From the NCBI GenBank assembly GCA_045592125.1, contig JAZNUE010000054.1, positions 16,568 to 80,567 of the forward strand: DNA of 64,000 bases, read 5' to 3'. Shown in pieces: positions 51,024 through 59,306 of the stretch. The number at the start of each line of letters is the position of its first letter. The first letter of the stretch is position 1. The position numbers were made by a program, and so were the translations under genes. A model generated the notes under the pieces. The model saw only the letters and a list, made by a program, of their open reading frames with translations, was not told the DNA's origin and made no database searches. This DNA is from HGM04593 sp045592125. Lineage in GTDB: Bacteria > Bacteroidota > Bacteroidia > Bacteroidales > Bacteroidaceae.

Positions 51024-52098
51024 ATTTCTTGCGCCAGAAGTTAACGCCGAAATATACGTTCACCACTCCGAACCCGTTGACAATAGAGAGCGTGTTCTTG
51101 TTATAGGAATAGGTGTGCGATACAAGCGATGCGCCGGCATAGTACCTGCTGTTGTTGTAGACGATTGCAGCGCGTGTTATAAGGTCGAAGTTTATGCTTG
51201 AAAGCAGTTCCTTGCTGTGGGCAAGCCTGAATGAGGTGTTCTTGTATCCTACTGCAGGAGTCAAGGATATGTTTGCCAGGAAGTCCTTTGCGAATACCCA
51301 GTTGTAGCTGTACCCGAAGTTTATGCTGAAGTCCTTGTATTCAACCTCCTTGAACTTGAGCCCTTCGCTCAGCTGCTCCCTGATTGGGGCGTCGAACTTT
51401 GAGTAGTCGAACAGGAATGACTGCTCGTTATATGAGAGCCCGACGATGAAGGAACCGGCGCTTCTCCTCTGGTTGGTCGACTGGCTGTATGCAGCGGGGT
51501 AGGAGAACTTGCGGCGGTTGAATATGTAATAGAGGTTAGTTCCTATCTGGCTCACCGTGAGCCCGTCAAAATTACGGTTATATGTCTTCAGCTTATTGAC
51601 TCCATCCTCGTAGAATCCTTTAAGCATCCTTATCTGGTAACCCTCGCTCCTCTTGCGGTAGAAGAGGTCAATCCCTAGCGCCGCTGTGTAGAAACTGAAG
51701 TTTAGGTCGGTCTGCGGGCTCTTGCTGCCGCTGAGGTCAAAGCTGTATCCAAGGAATATCCAGCGCCATCCAAGGTAGAGCCCTATCCTGTTGCTGCTGC
51801 CTGGTGACAGGGCTATGCTCTGGACCTGCTCCCTTGACGAGAAGCGGTAGTAGTCATATCCGTACGAGTACTGCGGCATTATGGTAAGATTGTAGCGGTT
51901 CGGGGATATGTATGCAGTGTCTTTCCCGTCAAGGATATCCTCAATGAAAGACTTTGTACCGCTGTATATGCACTTTACCTTTTCCTTGAAGGGCCTACGC
52001 CTGGTTTCCTGTGCAGCGGCAGGGGCAAGGAAGTACATTGCAATGAGGATTGTCACTGCGCTCCTTAATGCTCTTCCTATGGCTGCCGGCGCCTTCAT
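51022..52098 (-). CDS. DUF4421-family outer-membrane-type protein
   Basis: 358 residues with a signal peptide (~8-29, ending APAAAQ). The mature part is a beta-barrel-like DUF4421 protein: AYISPNRYNLTIMPQYSYGYDYYRFSS, LGWRWIFLGYSFDLSG, RRSAGSFIVGLSYNEQSF, ending VYFGVNFWRKK. The function of the family is unknown. It is last in the DUF4468-small membrane protein-porin-oxidoreductase operon, 13 bases after the oxidoreductase gene. Confidence 0.88.
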   Translation of the reverse strand: MKAPAAIGRALRSAVTILIAMYFLAPAAAQETRRRPFKEKVKCIYSGTKSFIEDILDGKDTAYISPNRYNLTIMPQYSYGYDYYRFSSREQVQSIALSPGSSNRIGLYLGWRWIFLGYSFDLSGSKSPQTDLNFSFYTAALGIDLFYRKRSEGYQIRMLKGFYEDGVNKLKTYNRNFDGLTVSQIGTNLYYIFNRRKFSYPAAYSQSTNQRRSAGSFIVGLSYNEQSFLFDYSKFDAPIREQLSEGLKFKEVEYKDFSINFGYSYNWVFAKDFLANISLTPAVGYKNTSFRLAHSKELLSSINFDLITRAAIVYNNSRYYAGASLVSHTYSYNKNTLSIVNGFGVVNVYFGVNFWRKK

Positions 52099-52111
52099 TG
52101 TGTGTGGCCTG

Positions 52112-53092
52112 TCAGATTATTTTTCCCAGAATCTTGTCGAGCACCCAGTTGGTCGGGGTTGCGCTTATGCTGTCACATGCGCAGTTGCCCTTGTGCAGCA
52201 GGTGCTCTACGATGTTCCTGATGAGCGGCAGCTGTACATATGTGGGGTTAGGCACTGTGAAGCTCCTTGTACCGTTCTCGTTACGGAGCTCAATGGGCTC
52301 GAACGTGAACACCGAGAACTTTATTGTGCCCTTGCTGCCAAAGATTTCTATGTGGTCCTCTTTTGACGACTCGTCCGAGACGAAGCACCATGAACCGGAA
52401 CCGGGTATGCCGCTCTCGAACTTGAAGCATGCGCTCACAGTGTCCTCGGCCTTGTACAGCCCGCCGCGGTTAGCAGCATATCCTTCGGCATAGAGTATGC
52501 ATCCGAACATCTCCTGCAGCAGGTCAATCTGGTGCGGGGCAAGGTCGTAGAAATATCCGCCTCCTGCTATGTCGGGAATGACACGCCAGGGAAGGTTGTC
52601 GCGGTTATAGTCAAGGTCGCGCGGAGGGACTGCGAAACGTATCTGCACGTTAAGCACCTTGCCAATCTCGGGCAGCAGCTCTCTTACCTTCTGGAAATAG
52701 GGCAGGTAGCGGCGGTAGTATGCAACAAAGCATGGCACGCCAGTCTCGCGCGAAATCCTGTTTATGCGCGCGCAGTCCTCATAGCTGGCGGCGAGCGGTT
52801 TCTCTACATACACGGGCTTGCCTGCCTTCATGGCCATGATGGCATATGTGGCATGCGAGGATGGCGGGGTTGCAATGTATACTGCGTTTACCTCCTCGTC
52901 ATCAATGAGCGCCTGCGCGTCGGTATAGTAGTGGGGTATGTTATGGCGCTTGGCATAGTCGCGGGTCTTCTCCCTGTCGCGTCCCATTACGGCAACAACC
53001 TCGGAATCCTTTACCATGGCAAATGCTGGGCCGCTCTTCTTCTCGGTGGCCTCGCCGCAGCCGATAAATCCCCATCTGATGATACTTTTCAT
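52112..53092 (-). CDS. Gfo/Idh/MocA-family NAD(P)-dependent oxidoreductase
   Basis: 326 residues from ATG 53092 (MKSIIRWGFIGCGEATE); the frame also opens at TTG 53101, which touches the porin stop. The Rossmann fingerprint GFIGCGEAT is followed by the catalytic motif VEKPLA. Its His counterpart may lie in the GGYFYDLAPHQIDLL helix. Members oxidise or reduce sugars, inositols or bile pigments; the substrate cannot be assigned. It is a cytoplasmic enzyme embedded in an operon of envelope proteins, which is odd but conserved-looking. Confidence 0.92.
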   Translation of the reverse strand: MKSIIRWGFIGCGEATEKKSGPAFAMVKDSEVVAVMGRDREKTRDYAKRHNIPHYYTDAQALIDDEEVNAVYIATPPSSHATYAIMAMKAGKPVYVEKPLAASYEDCARINRISRETGVPCFVAYYRRYLPYFQKVRELLPEIGKVLNVQIRFAVPPRDLDYNRDNLPWRVIPDIAGGGYFYDLAPHQIDLLQEMFGCILYAEGYAANRGGLYKAEDTVSACFKFESGIPGSGSWCFVSDESSKEDHIEIFGSKGTIKFSVFTFEPIELRNENGTRSFTVPNPTYVQLPLIRNIVEHLLHKGNCACDSISATPTNWVLDKILGKII

Positions 53093-53097
53093 GTCGG

Positions 53098-55173
53098 TCA
53101 ATTATAGAAGTTCCATGATAGCCCTAGCCATAATACTCCTTTTGTCGTCGGGTAGTGGGGAACGAGGAAATAATTCCTGTTGCCTATCCCTTCGTTCGCG
53201 TGGAAATATTTTACATAGAAACGGGTCTGCTTAAGAAGGAAATTTGCATATACGCTGGCTATGGGGTAGTTGCCAATTTCAACCTTGTCGGCCTGGTTCT
53301 GCTGCACGAATTGCCCAAGGGCCGGGGAATAGCCTGGTGCATAGTATTTGGTGAAATACCTTACGTCGGCTCCAATCTCGGTGTGCAGGACTTTGGCAAT
53401 CCTGAACTTGATGAACATGTTCGCATAGACGTTGAGCATTGGCAGCGGTAGCACGCTCTTGTTGCTGCTGAACTGGTAAGTGAGCTCTGAATTGAAATTA
53501 AGGATACCGAATACGAAGTCCTGCTTGAGCGCTGCTGTCACGACCTGTATGTTGCCGCTGTCCTGTGCTGGGCTGAAACGGTTAAGGAAACGCCCTGGAG
53601 TGGTCTCTACTGCCTCGTTGGCAAGGTAGGTGTAGTTCAGGATGTTCTCAACGCCTGCGCTTATCCTTGTCCTCCACGACGGTATGTGCAGCTCGCCGCC
53701 AATACGTGTCCTGAACTCTTTTGCCAGGCCGTCATTATCCCACCAGAAGTGCTCGCTGTGGTAGTGGCGGTAGTAGAACGAGGGGCGGTTGTTCTTCATG
53801 AACGCGTGCCCCTTGAGTATTATCGCGCGTTTCCAGAGGCTGAAGCTGAACTCTACATTGCCCTCAAGGGAGAATGTGCCCATCTCGCTGCCAAGGATAG
53901 CGGTCTCGCCCTCAACATTGTAGCGGAAGCTCTTCCACCTGTCGCTTGAGATAGAGCCTCCCACCGAGAGGACATGCTCGTTGTATCTTCCGGTCCTCTC
54001 TGCTCCGCTAGCCAAGGTGTCGGGAAGCAGGTACCTGCTGTACTTGTGCGATACGAATGCGGTTACGTTAGCAAATGCCCAGCGGCTGAACCCCTCGCGC
54101 AGCGAAAGGGAGAGGCGGTTCTTTACAGTAAGGTTCCCGGTGTTGTCAACCGAGTCTTTAGGGAGGAACCTGTCGGCATAGTAGCCCGAGGGCTGCCTGT
54201 AGTTTATGAAGTACCGGCTGTAGCCCGATACATCGGCAGTGTGGGTTATGCGTGCTACGTTAATGAACTCCTTTTCTATGCTGTCGCTTGCCGTGCTGTC
54301 ACTGGCCGCCTTCTCGCGGTAGAAACCAAGGTTGTAGTTGTGGGTGAAGAATACGTCAAACACCTCGTTGCGGTTCCATGTGGCATCCAGCCTTACAGGA
54401 ATATCGCTTGTGCTGAAGTTCTTGTTAGATCCTTCGGTCTCTTCGGGTCGCGTTATGTAGCGGTCATCCGTAATTCCGCCGTTCTCGGCCATCTTCATGT
54501 GGTACCTGCTGGCAATGAGGTGATAGTTGTAGCGGTCGCTCTTGTAGAAGGAGAAACCGGTGAAGTTCATCTGCGAGCATGCCTGGTTGTCGTATCTTCC
54601 TCGTGTGTAGAGGTAGTCGAAGAGGAAGCCTGCGCCGAAGTGCTTCCCGGCATTGGTCGTGAAGTATGCCCTGAACCTGTCGTCGCCGTTAACGGAATTG
54701 CCCGATGTGTGGTAGCTGAGGTTAGTGTATGGCGACTTCGTATCGGTAAAGATGAATTTGCCAGGGCGTGTTATGAAGTAGTCATATGGCTGCAGCAGGT
54801 CGTATTCTGTGCTCGAGGGCCTGTTGAAGAATATCCTGGTCATGCGGGGCGAGCCCATGTTGCCTAGGAAATTGTATTCCCCGTTGGCGCCTTCGGTGAG
54901 GTGCCAGTTCTGGAACATGAACTGCATGGTGTCAGCGTCAATTGCGTGCGGCTCGCCGGTGCGCTCGTCTACAATCCACTGGTGAATCTCCTTTGGGACT
55001 TTCAGTTCCTTCTTTGTGGAGTCCTTGGGATTGTTCCTGAACGGGCTGAACACCTCGCCGCTGCCAAAGCCGCCCTGCTGTGTTGCCGACCCCTGCTGGT
55101 GCTGCAGTATCTGCTGCCCAAGCGCTGTAATGGGCAGCAGCAGAAGCAATATGTATGCAATCCCTCTCTTCAT
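53098..55173 (-). CDS. Putative porin (Bacteroidetes large beta barrel)
   Basis: 691 residues with a signal peptide (KRGIAYILLLLLPITALGQ). A short Gln-rich linker follows (QQILQHQQGSATQQGG), then the putative-porin family body: WHLTEGANGEYNFLGNMGSPRMTRIFFNRP, DYFITRPGKFIFTDTKSPYTNLSYHTSG, FGAGFLFDYLYTRGRYDNQ, ending GVLWLGLSWNFYN. The strand pattern and terminal aromatic indicate an outer-membrane barrel. The family is widespread in Bacteroidetes; its cargo is unknown. It lies 22 bases after the small membrane protein and directly before the oxidoreductase. Confidence 0.92.
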   Translation of the reverse strand: MKRGIAYILLLLLPITALGQQILQHQQGSATQQGGFGSGEVFSPFRNNPKDSTKKELKVPKEIHQWIVDERTGEPHAIDADTMQFMFQNWHLTEGANGEYNFLGNMGSPRMTRIFFNRPSSTEYDLLQPYDYFITRPGKFIFTDTKSPYTNLSYHTSGNSVNGDDRFRAYFTTNAGKHFGAGFLFDYLYTRGRYDNQACSQMNFTGFSFYKSDRYNYHLIASRYHMKMAENGGITDDRYITRPEETEGSNKNFSTSDIPVRLDATWNRNEVFDVFFTHNYNLGFYREKAASDSTASDSIEKEFINVARITHTADVSGYSRYFINYRQPSGYYADRFLPKDSVDNTGNLTVKNRLSLSLREGFSRWAFANVTAFVSHKYSRYLLPDTLASGAERTGRYNEHVLSVGGSISSDRWKSFRYNVEGETAILGSEMGTFSLEGNVEFSFSLWKRAIILKGHAFMKNNRPSFYYRHYHSEHFWWDNDGLAKEFRTRIGGELHIPSWRTRISAGVENILNYTYLANEAVETTPGRFLNRFSPAQDSGNIQVVTAALKQDFVFGILNFNSELTYQFSSNKSVLPLPMLNVYANMFIKFRIAKVLHTEIGADVRYFTKYYAPGYSPALGQFVQQNQADKVEIGNYPIASVYANFLLKQTRFYVKYFHANEGIGNRNYFLVPHYPTTKGVLWLGLSWNFYN

Positions 55174-55195
55174 CGCGTCTAACGGTAATAAAGGG

Positions 55196-55366
55196 CTAGT
55201 TTACAAAGCGCAGGATGAACTCTAGGACCTTGATTGCCAGCGTTGAGAAACCAACGTACATGAACGTGGGGCATTTCCCGCTTGCCATGTATATGATGAA
55301 CGTCGCCACTGCCCCTATAAGGAACAGTATGTTAAGTATGTGCCTTGCCTTGTCTACCGGTCTCAT
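55196..55366 (-). CDS. Small membrane protein (56 residues)
   Basis: A short frame from ATG 55366 to TAG 55196. The product is MRPVDKARHILNILFLIGAV..., continuing with a first membrane helix, a loop with GKCP, a second hydrophobic stretch and the end LEFILRFVN. The ATG overlaps the DUF4468 stop in the ATGA arrangement, and the porin starts 22 bases later, so it sits in place as an operon gene. It fills what would otherwise be a gap. Two-helix inner-membrane topology is inferred; function unknown. Confidence 0.75.
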   Translation of the reverse strand: MRPVDKARHILNILFLIGAVATFIIYMASGKCPTFMYVGFSTLAIKVLEFILRFVN

Positions 55367-55956
55367 CTCTTCTCAGTTGTAAGTTCGTCAGTGAGTTCTT
55401 GCACCAGCTGGTTCTTCAGGTCAATGGTCTTGCGGCGGAATTTGCCCTCAAACTTCTTTAGCCTGCCTTTCTTGTCGAATGCCATATCGTCGGTAATCCA
55501 GTTCTCGGCCTTCATCTTTATGCCGCCCTTGTCATCCTCGTCGTCATACCAGTAGGTAATGCGCGACATGTGGAATGTGCATTGCCCCTCCTTGGCAGTG
55601 AGTGTAAGGTAGTAGTATATCCTTGCACGGCTCAGCACAAGGAATGTGTTCTTGAACACTATATACTCCTCGCCCTTTATGATGGCCGTGCCGGGCAGCT
55701 CGCTGTCGTATCTCTTTACCGATATTACTGTTGGCTCCACATAGCGGCGCTTTATCCATGCATTCGCCCTTTCCTCAATCTCTGCGGCGCTAAGTCCCTC
55801 GGCGGGGATAGTCTCCTCGAAGGTTACCTTGCCGTTAGCTACAGGCACTGCGCCTTGTGCATATTCCTCTCCGGCATTGGCCTTGCCTTTAAAAACCTGG
55901 GCCTGTACTGCGCCTATTGCAAATACCAGCGCTATGAGTAACAAGTATCTTTTCAT
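55363..55956 (-). CDS. DUF4468-family exported protein
   Basis: 197 residues with a signal peptide (KRYLLLIALVFAIGAVQAQ). The mature part matches the DUF4468 pattern: a beta strand pair around GKVTFEETIPAEGLSAAEIEERANAWIKRRYV and the block YYLTLTAKEGQCTFHMSRITYWYDDE, with a basic tail. The family occurs in Bacteroidetes envelopes with unknown function. It is first in a five-gene operon with two ATGA-type or near-zero junctions. A TTCG-type -7 box lies about 40 bases upstream. Confidence 0.88.
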   Translation of the reverse strand: MKRYLLLIALVFAIGAVQAQVFKGKANAGEEYAQGAVPVANGKVTFEETIPAEGLSAAEIEERANAWIKRRYVEPTVISVKRYDSELPGTAIIKGEEYIVFKNTFLVLSRARIYYYLTLTAKEGQCTFHMSRITYWYDDEDDKGGIKMKAENWITDDMAFDKKGRLKKFEGKFRRKTIDLKNQLVQELTDELTTEKR

Positions 55957-55993
55957 ATTTTCTGCCTTTTATATCCTATAAGCATATTCTTTG

Positions 55994-56001
55994 CGAAGAT
56001 A
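55994..56001 (-). promoter_or_regulatory. Putative -7 box (TATCTTCG) of the DUF4468 operon
   Basis: The complement reads TATCTTCG, identical to the box before porQ and one base from TAnnTTTG. It is 38 bases from the ATG. Confidence 0.45.
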
Positions 56002-56052
56002 ATACAAAACTGATAAGAAAACAAGACTGCCGCCCTGCAACTTTAGGCCGCG

Positions 56053-56120
56053 TGCAATGCTACGTTTGACCTGTTGCTGCAAAACTTGCCGATAACAAAA
56101 CGTTGTTTTGTAATTCTGAG
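56053..56120 (-). repeat. Truncated, inverted copy of the structured element
   Basis: On the minus strand it reads ACAAAACAACGTTTTGTTAT, CGGCAAGTTTTGCAGCAAC and AGGTCAAACGTAGCAT, and then diverges before the 3' arms. It therefore keeps only the 5' half and cannot form the full fold. Flanking modules (AGCATAGCTGCGCTCAA; GGAGGTATCTCCTT) resemble other intergenic repeats in the window. Confidence 0.75.
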
Positions 56121-56215
56121 CATAGCTGCGCTCAACACGACAGCATTGTTGTCACGAACGCAAAGCGGAGGTATCTCCTTAATTGACAAACAAAACCAAA
56201 TTCAGACAGTCTTCA

Positions 56216-56947
56216 ATGGATTACACAAAAGCAATAAATGACTATAAGCAACTGCATGGCCACAGCGCCATGCAGTTGCGTGCCGTATTGTTCGACATGG
56301 ACGGCGTGCTGTTCGACTCCATGCCCTACCATGCCGACGCATGGTCAAAAGTAATGACCGAGGCCGGTTTCAGTTTCAGCCGTGAGGACGTGTACATGAA
56401 CGAGGGGCGCACAGGAGCCGACACCATCAACACAGCAAGCATTGCCCAGTTTGGCAAGCCTGCCACACAGGAACTCATAGATTTCCTTTGCAAGGAAAAG
56501 TGCAGAATCTTCGACACCTACCCCCCTACACCACGCATGCAGGGAGCAATAGAACTGGTGCAGAAGGTAAAGGCAAGCGGCCTCACCCCTATGATTGTAA
56601 CAGGAAGCGGAACCCCTGCACTGCTCGGCCGCGTACAGGGCAACTTCCCCGGACTGTTTGCCGAAGGCCACATCATAAGCAGCTTCCACGTAAAGCGCGG
56701 CAAGCCCTACCCCGACCCTTACCTGTTGGCACTGGAACGCGGAGGACTGAAACCAAACGAGGCCATCGTAGTAGAAAACGCACCGCTTGGCGTTACCGCA
56801 GGCGTTGCAGCAGGCCTCTTCACCATCGCAGCCAACACAGGCCCCCTGAAGGACGAAGTACTTGCCCAAGCCGGCGCAAGCCTTGTATACCCATCGATAC
56901 AGGCATTGTGCGATGATTGGGAAATACTATGGAACAGCTTGAAATAA
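56216..56947 (+). CDS. HAD-family hydrolase (phosphatase/phosphomutase subclass)
   Basis: 243 residues from ATG 56216; the frame also opens at TTG 56183. HAD motifs are in order: FDMDGVLFDS (nucleophile and general acid Asp), then TGSG (motif II Thr), the Lys in KRGKPYPDPYL, and VENAPLGVTAG (motif III/IV acids). A helical cap lies between motif I and II, as in beta-phosphoglucomutases and small-sugar phosphatases. The substrate cannot be fixed. The coding strand is C- and A-rich (for example 21 C, 17 A, 14 G, 8 T in 56701-56760), unlike + strand genes before 56 kb. Confidence 0.9.
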   Translation: MDYTKAINDYKQLHGHSAMQLRAVLFDMDGVLFDSMPYHADAWSKVMTEAGFSFSREDVYMNEGRTGADTINTASIAQFGKPATQELIDFLCKEKCRIFDTYPPTPRMQGAIELVQKVKASGLTPMIVTGSGTPALLGRVQGNFPGLFAEGHIISSFHVKRGKPYPDPYLLALERGGLKPNEAIVVENAPLGVTAGVAAGLFTIAANTGPLKDEVLAQAGASLVYPSIQALCDDWEILWNSLK

Positions 56948-57051
56948 TCAAGCATGCTTTTCAATCATGAAAAGTATGTTATAGAACGACAGCAAAAAGA
57001 ATATAAGACAACAGATTAAGGATAAAAGGAATAATAATTCTTTTATACGGC

Positions 57052-57155
57052 TCGTTTGTGACTATCTCTGAGGTAAACCTCGAAGATTTTCTGCACTCGC
57101 TGTGATAAACAATCAAGCAAGCTTGTTGTTTCTCGCTCGTTTGTGACTATCTTTG
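57052..57155 (+). repeat. Direct repeat embracing a duplicated promoter upstream of prmC
   Basis: GCTCGTTTGTGACTATCT occurs at 57052-57069 (then CTGAG) and again at 57135-57152 (then TTGC). The second copy contains the working -7 box TATCTTTG; the first has TATCTCTG. Small inverted repeats lie between them (GAGGT...ACCTC; AAACAA and TTGTTT around CAAGCAAGCTTG). Confidence 0.7.
57148..57155 (+). promoter_or_regulatory. -7 box of prmC-recX-comF
   Basis: TATCTTTG matches TAnnTTTG. The start would be near 57162, consistent with GTG 57182 and inconsistent with GTG 57143 as the first codon. Confidence 0.6.
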
Positions 57156-57181
57156 CAAATGGCAGAACGATATTGGTTCAA

Positions 57182-58021
57182 GTGAAAAGGATAACGCAAA
57201 TAATAAACGAGGAATTGAGCGGATATTACACACAAGGTGAAATATCTGCCCTAACCCGCATTATTGCCACTGAATTGCTTGGCGTGTCGCAAATGGCGTT
57301 CTATCTGAAGGATGACATTACTCTCACTGCCGAGCAAGAGGTTATGCTTGAGAATGCCATTGAGCGCCTTAAAAAGCAGGAACCGATACAATATGTTCTT
57401 GGTTACTGCGACTTCTGTGACTTGCGTTTCAAGGTAACACCGGCAACACTCATTCCGCGCCCCGAGACAAGCGAACTTGTCGAGTGGATTGCCGCCGACC
57501 ACCACGGGAAAACAGTAAACATTCTTGACATAGGCACCGGCAGCGGCTGCATTGCTGTGAGCCTTGCACACAAACTGTCACAAAGCAAAGTAACCGCTTG
57601 GGACATATCGCCCGAAGCCTTGGCTATTGCCGCCGAAAACAGCAGCAACAACAGTACGGAAGTAACCTTTGAGCAGGTGGATATACTCTCATACGAACCT
57701 ACAGGGGCGCAGCTCGATATAATAGTGAGCAACCCGCCCTACATAAAGGAGAACGAAAAGAGCGCAATGCACGCCAATGTACTCGGCTGGGAGCCACACA
57801 CCGCCCTGTTTGTGCCCGACAGCGATCCGCTCATCTTCTACCGCACGATAGCCGAAAAAGGATTACATATGCTCGCCCACGGCGGCACGCTCTATTTTGA
57901 AATCAACCGCGCCCACGGCGCAGAAACTATGGAAATGCTCGCCATTATTGGCTACACAAACATTGAACTGCGCAAGGACTTCGCCGGCAACGACAGGATG
58001 ATTAAAGCCACAAGACCATGA
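57182..58021 (+). CDS. prmC: Peptide chain release factor N5-glutamine methyltransferase
   Basis: 279 residues from GTG 57182 (KRITQIINEELSGYY); an earlier in-frame GTG at 57143 precedes the predicted mRNA start. The N-terminal helical domain is followed by the catalytic Rossmann domain with IPRPET (91-96), DIGTGSG (116-122) and the substrate motif NPPY (184-187). The enzyme methylates the Gln of the GGQ motif in release factors RF1 and RF2. The stop overlaps recX by 4 bases. Like the HAD gene before it, the coding strand is C-rich. Confidence 0.95.
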   Translation: MKRITQIINEELSGYYTQGEISALTRIIATELLGVSQMAFYLKDDITLTAEQEVMLENAIERLKKQEPIQYVLGYCDFCDLRFKVTPATLIPRPETSELVEWIAADHHGKTVNILDIGTGSGCIAVSLAHKLSQSKVTAWDISPEALAIAAENSSNNSTEVTFEQVDILSYEPTGAQLDIIVSNPPYIKENEKSAMHANVLGWEPHTALFVPDSDPLIFYRTIAEKGLHMLAHGGTLYFEINRAHGAETMEMLAIIGYTNIELRKDFAGNDRMIKATRP

Positions 58022-58494
58022 AACAGCTTACCCCTGGAGAAGCACTGAACAAGGCTGCGGCGTACTGCACGCTGTGCGAGCGTTGCATTAGCGAGGTTAC
58101 TGCCAAGCTTACAGCATGGGGCGTGCCAGCAGGCGAACAGCAGAAGATTATCGCGTGCCTGCAGCAGGAGGGTTTCATTGACGAGGCGCGCTACTGCCGT
58201 GCTTTTGTCAACGACAAGGTGCGTTTCAACCGTTGGGGGCGCATTAAGATACGTGCGGCATTGAGCGAGAAACGCTTGCCAAAGGAACTGGTACGCGAGG
58301 CCATGGAAAGCATTGACAAAGAGCAGTATGCCGCGGCATTGGCCGAGACTGTTGCAGCTAAGCGCAGGGAACTCAAAGGCAAGGACGACTATGCTGCCAA
58401 GCAGAAAATCATGCGTTACGCAGCAGGCCGCGGATTTGAACCGTCATTGATTATGAAAGCAATAGACTACTGTGGCGATGAAATGGATTTCTGA
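58018..58494 (+). CDS. recX: RecX-family regulator of RecA
   Basis: 158 residues built from three-helix repeats typical of RecX: LCERCISEVTAKLTAWGV, LQQEGFIDEARYCRAFVNDKVRFNRWGRIKIRAALSEK and AAKQKIMRYAAGRGFEPSLIMKAI. RecX binds RecA filaments and limits strand exchange. The start overlaps prmC by 4 bases (ATGA) and the end overlaps comF, so the three genes are translationally linked. recA is not in the window. Confidence 0.92.
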   Translation: MKQLTPGEALNKAAAYCTLCERCISEVTAKLTAWGVPAGEQQKIIACLQQEGFIDEARYCRAFVNDKVRFNRWGRIKIRAALSEKRLPKELVREAMESIDKEQYAAALAETVAAKRRELKGKDDYAAKQKIMRYAAGRGFEPSLIMKAIDYCGDEMDF

Positions 58495-59167
58495 CCTTAT
58501 AGACCTGATATTCCCGCGCAGCTGCATGGTGTGCGGCGAGCTGCTCTCGCCACAGGAGAAGGACATATGCCTCGACTGCCTGGGCAAGTTGCCCAGGATT
58601 GAGAAGATACATCTTGAGGAGATTGAGAAGGTCTTCTGGGGCAAGATTGATATTGAGCGCGCCACATCGTTCATCTACTACCGCAAGGAGTCGCCCTACA
58701 ACAGCCTGCTGCACAGCCTCAAGTACAGGAACCGTCCCGAGGTTGGCGAGCGCCTGGCATTCCTAGCAGCAAGCGAGCTGCTGGAGACGGGGTTCTTTGA
58801 CGGCATTGACGCCATTGTGCCGCTGCCCCTGTCCAAGAAGAAAATAAAGAAACGTGGATATAACCAGTGCGACTACATTGCCGCAGGCCTATCACGCGCA
58901 ACTGGAATCCCTGTATTGGCAGATGCTGTTGAACGTACAGTGGCGAATGAATCGCAGACAAGCAAGAGCCGCGAAGAGCGCTGGCAGAACGTAGCAGGGA
59001 TATTCAATCTTAAGGCACCGTGGCTAATAAGTGACAAGCACATTCTCCTGGTTGATGACATTCTCACTACAGGCGCTACCCTTGCAAGCTGTGCTGCAGC
59101 AATACAGTCCGTAGCATGCTGCCGCACAAGCATATTCACGCTGGCCTACACGTACAACGGAATATAA
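58478..59167 (+). CDS. comF: ComF-family phosphoribosyltransferase-like protein
   Basis: 229 residues from ATG 58478, overlapping recX by 17 bases (GTG 58472 is two codons earlier). An N-terminal zinc ribbon (Cys16, 19, 31 and 34; CMVCGE, CLDCLG) is followed by a double-wing segment (LLHSLKYRNRPEVGERLA). A phosphoribosyltransferase-type domain comes next, with PLPLSKKKIKKRGYNQ and the PRPP loop ILLVDDILTTGAT. ComF proteins assist DNA uptake in competent bacteria but are widespread elsewhere with unknown roles. It is last in the operon. Confidence 0.93.
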   Translation: MKWISDLIDLIFPRSCMVCGELLSPQEKDICLDCLGKLPRIEKIHLEEIEKVFWGKIDIERATSFIYYRKESPYNSLLHSLKYRNRPEVGERLAFLAASELLETGFFDGIDAIVPLPLSKKKIKKRGYNQCDYIAAGLSRATGIPVLADAVERTVANESQTSKSREERWQNVAGIFNLKAPWLISDKHILLVDDILTTGATLASCAAAIQSVACCRTSIFTLAYTYNGI

Positions 59168-59213
59168 AGTCATAACTAACAGGCTGCCTTTATCGCCATT
59201 TCAGCCCTTCTTG

Positions 59214-59287
59214 CATGAGATTTCTCCACTTCGTGCCGGAATGACAAAACAACGTTTTGTTATTCTGGAATGCAGGATATCTCAATA
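59214..59287 (+). repeat. Short copy of the element's lead-in hairpin
   Basis: TGAGATTTCTCC, then GGAATGACAAAACAACG and TTTTGTTAT, then a final ATATCTCA. Only the ACAAAAC/GTTTTGT hairpin is kept and the nested stems are absent. Short outer arms TGAGAT/ATCTCA flank it. It fills the gap between the convergent comF and P-type ATPase genes. Confidence 0.65.
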
Positions 59288-59306
59288 AGCGCGGAATAAT
59301 AATAAG

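Noticed and set aside
56955..56995. dif-like recombination site near the skew change
   Set aside because: AAAAGTATGTTAT resembles one arm of a dif site, but no convincing partner arm or spacing could be found.
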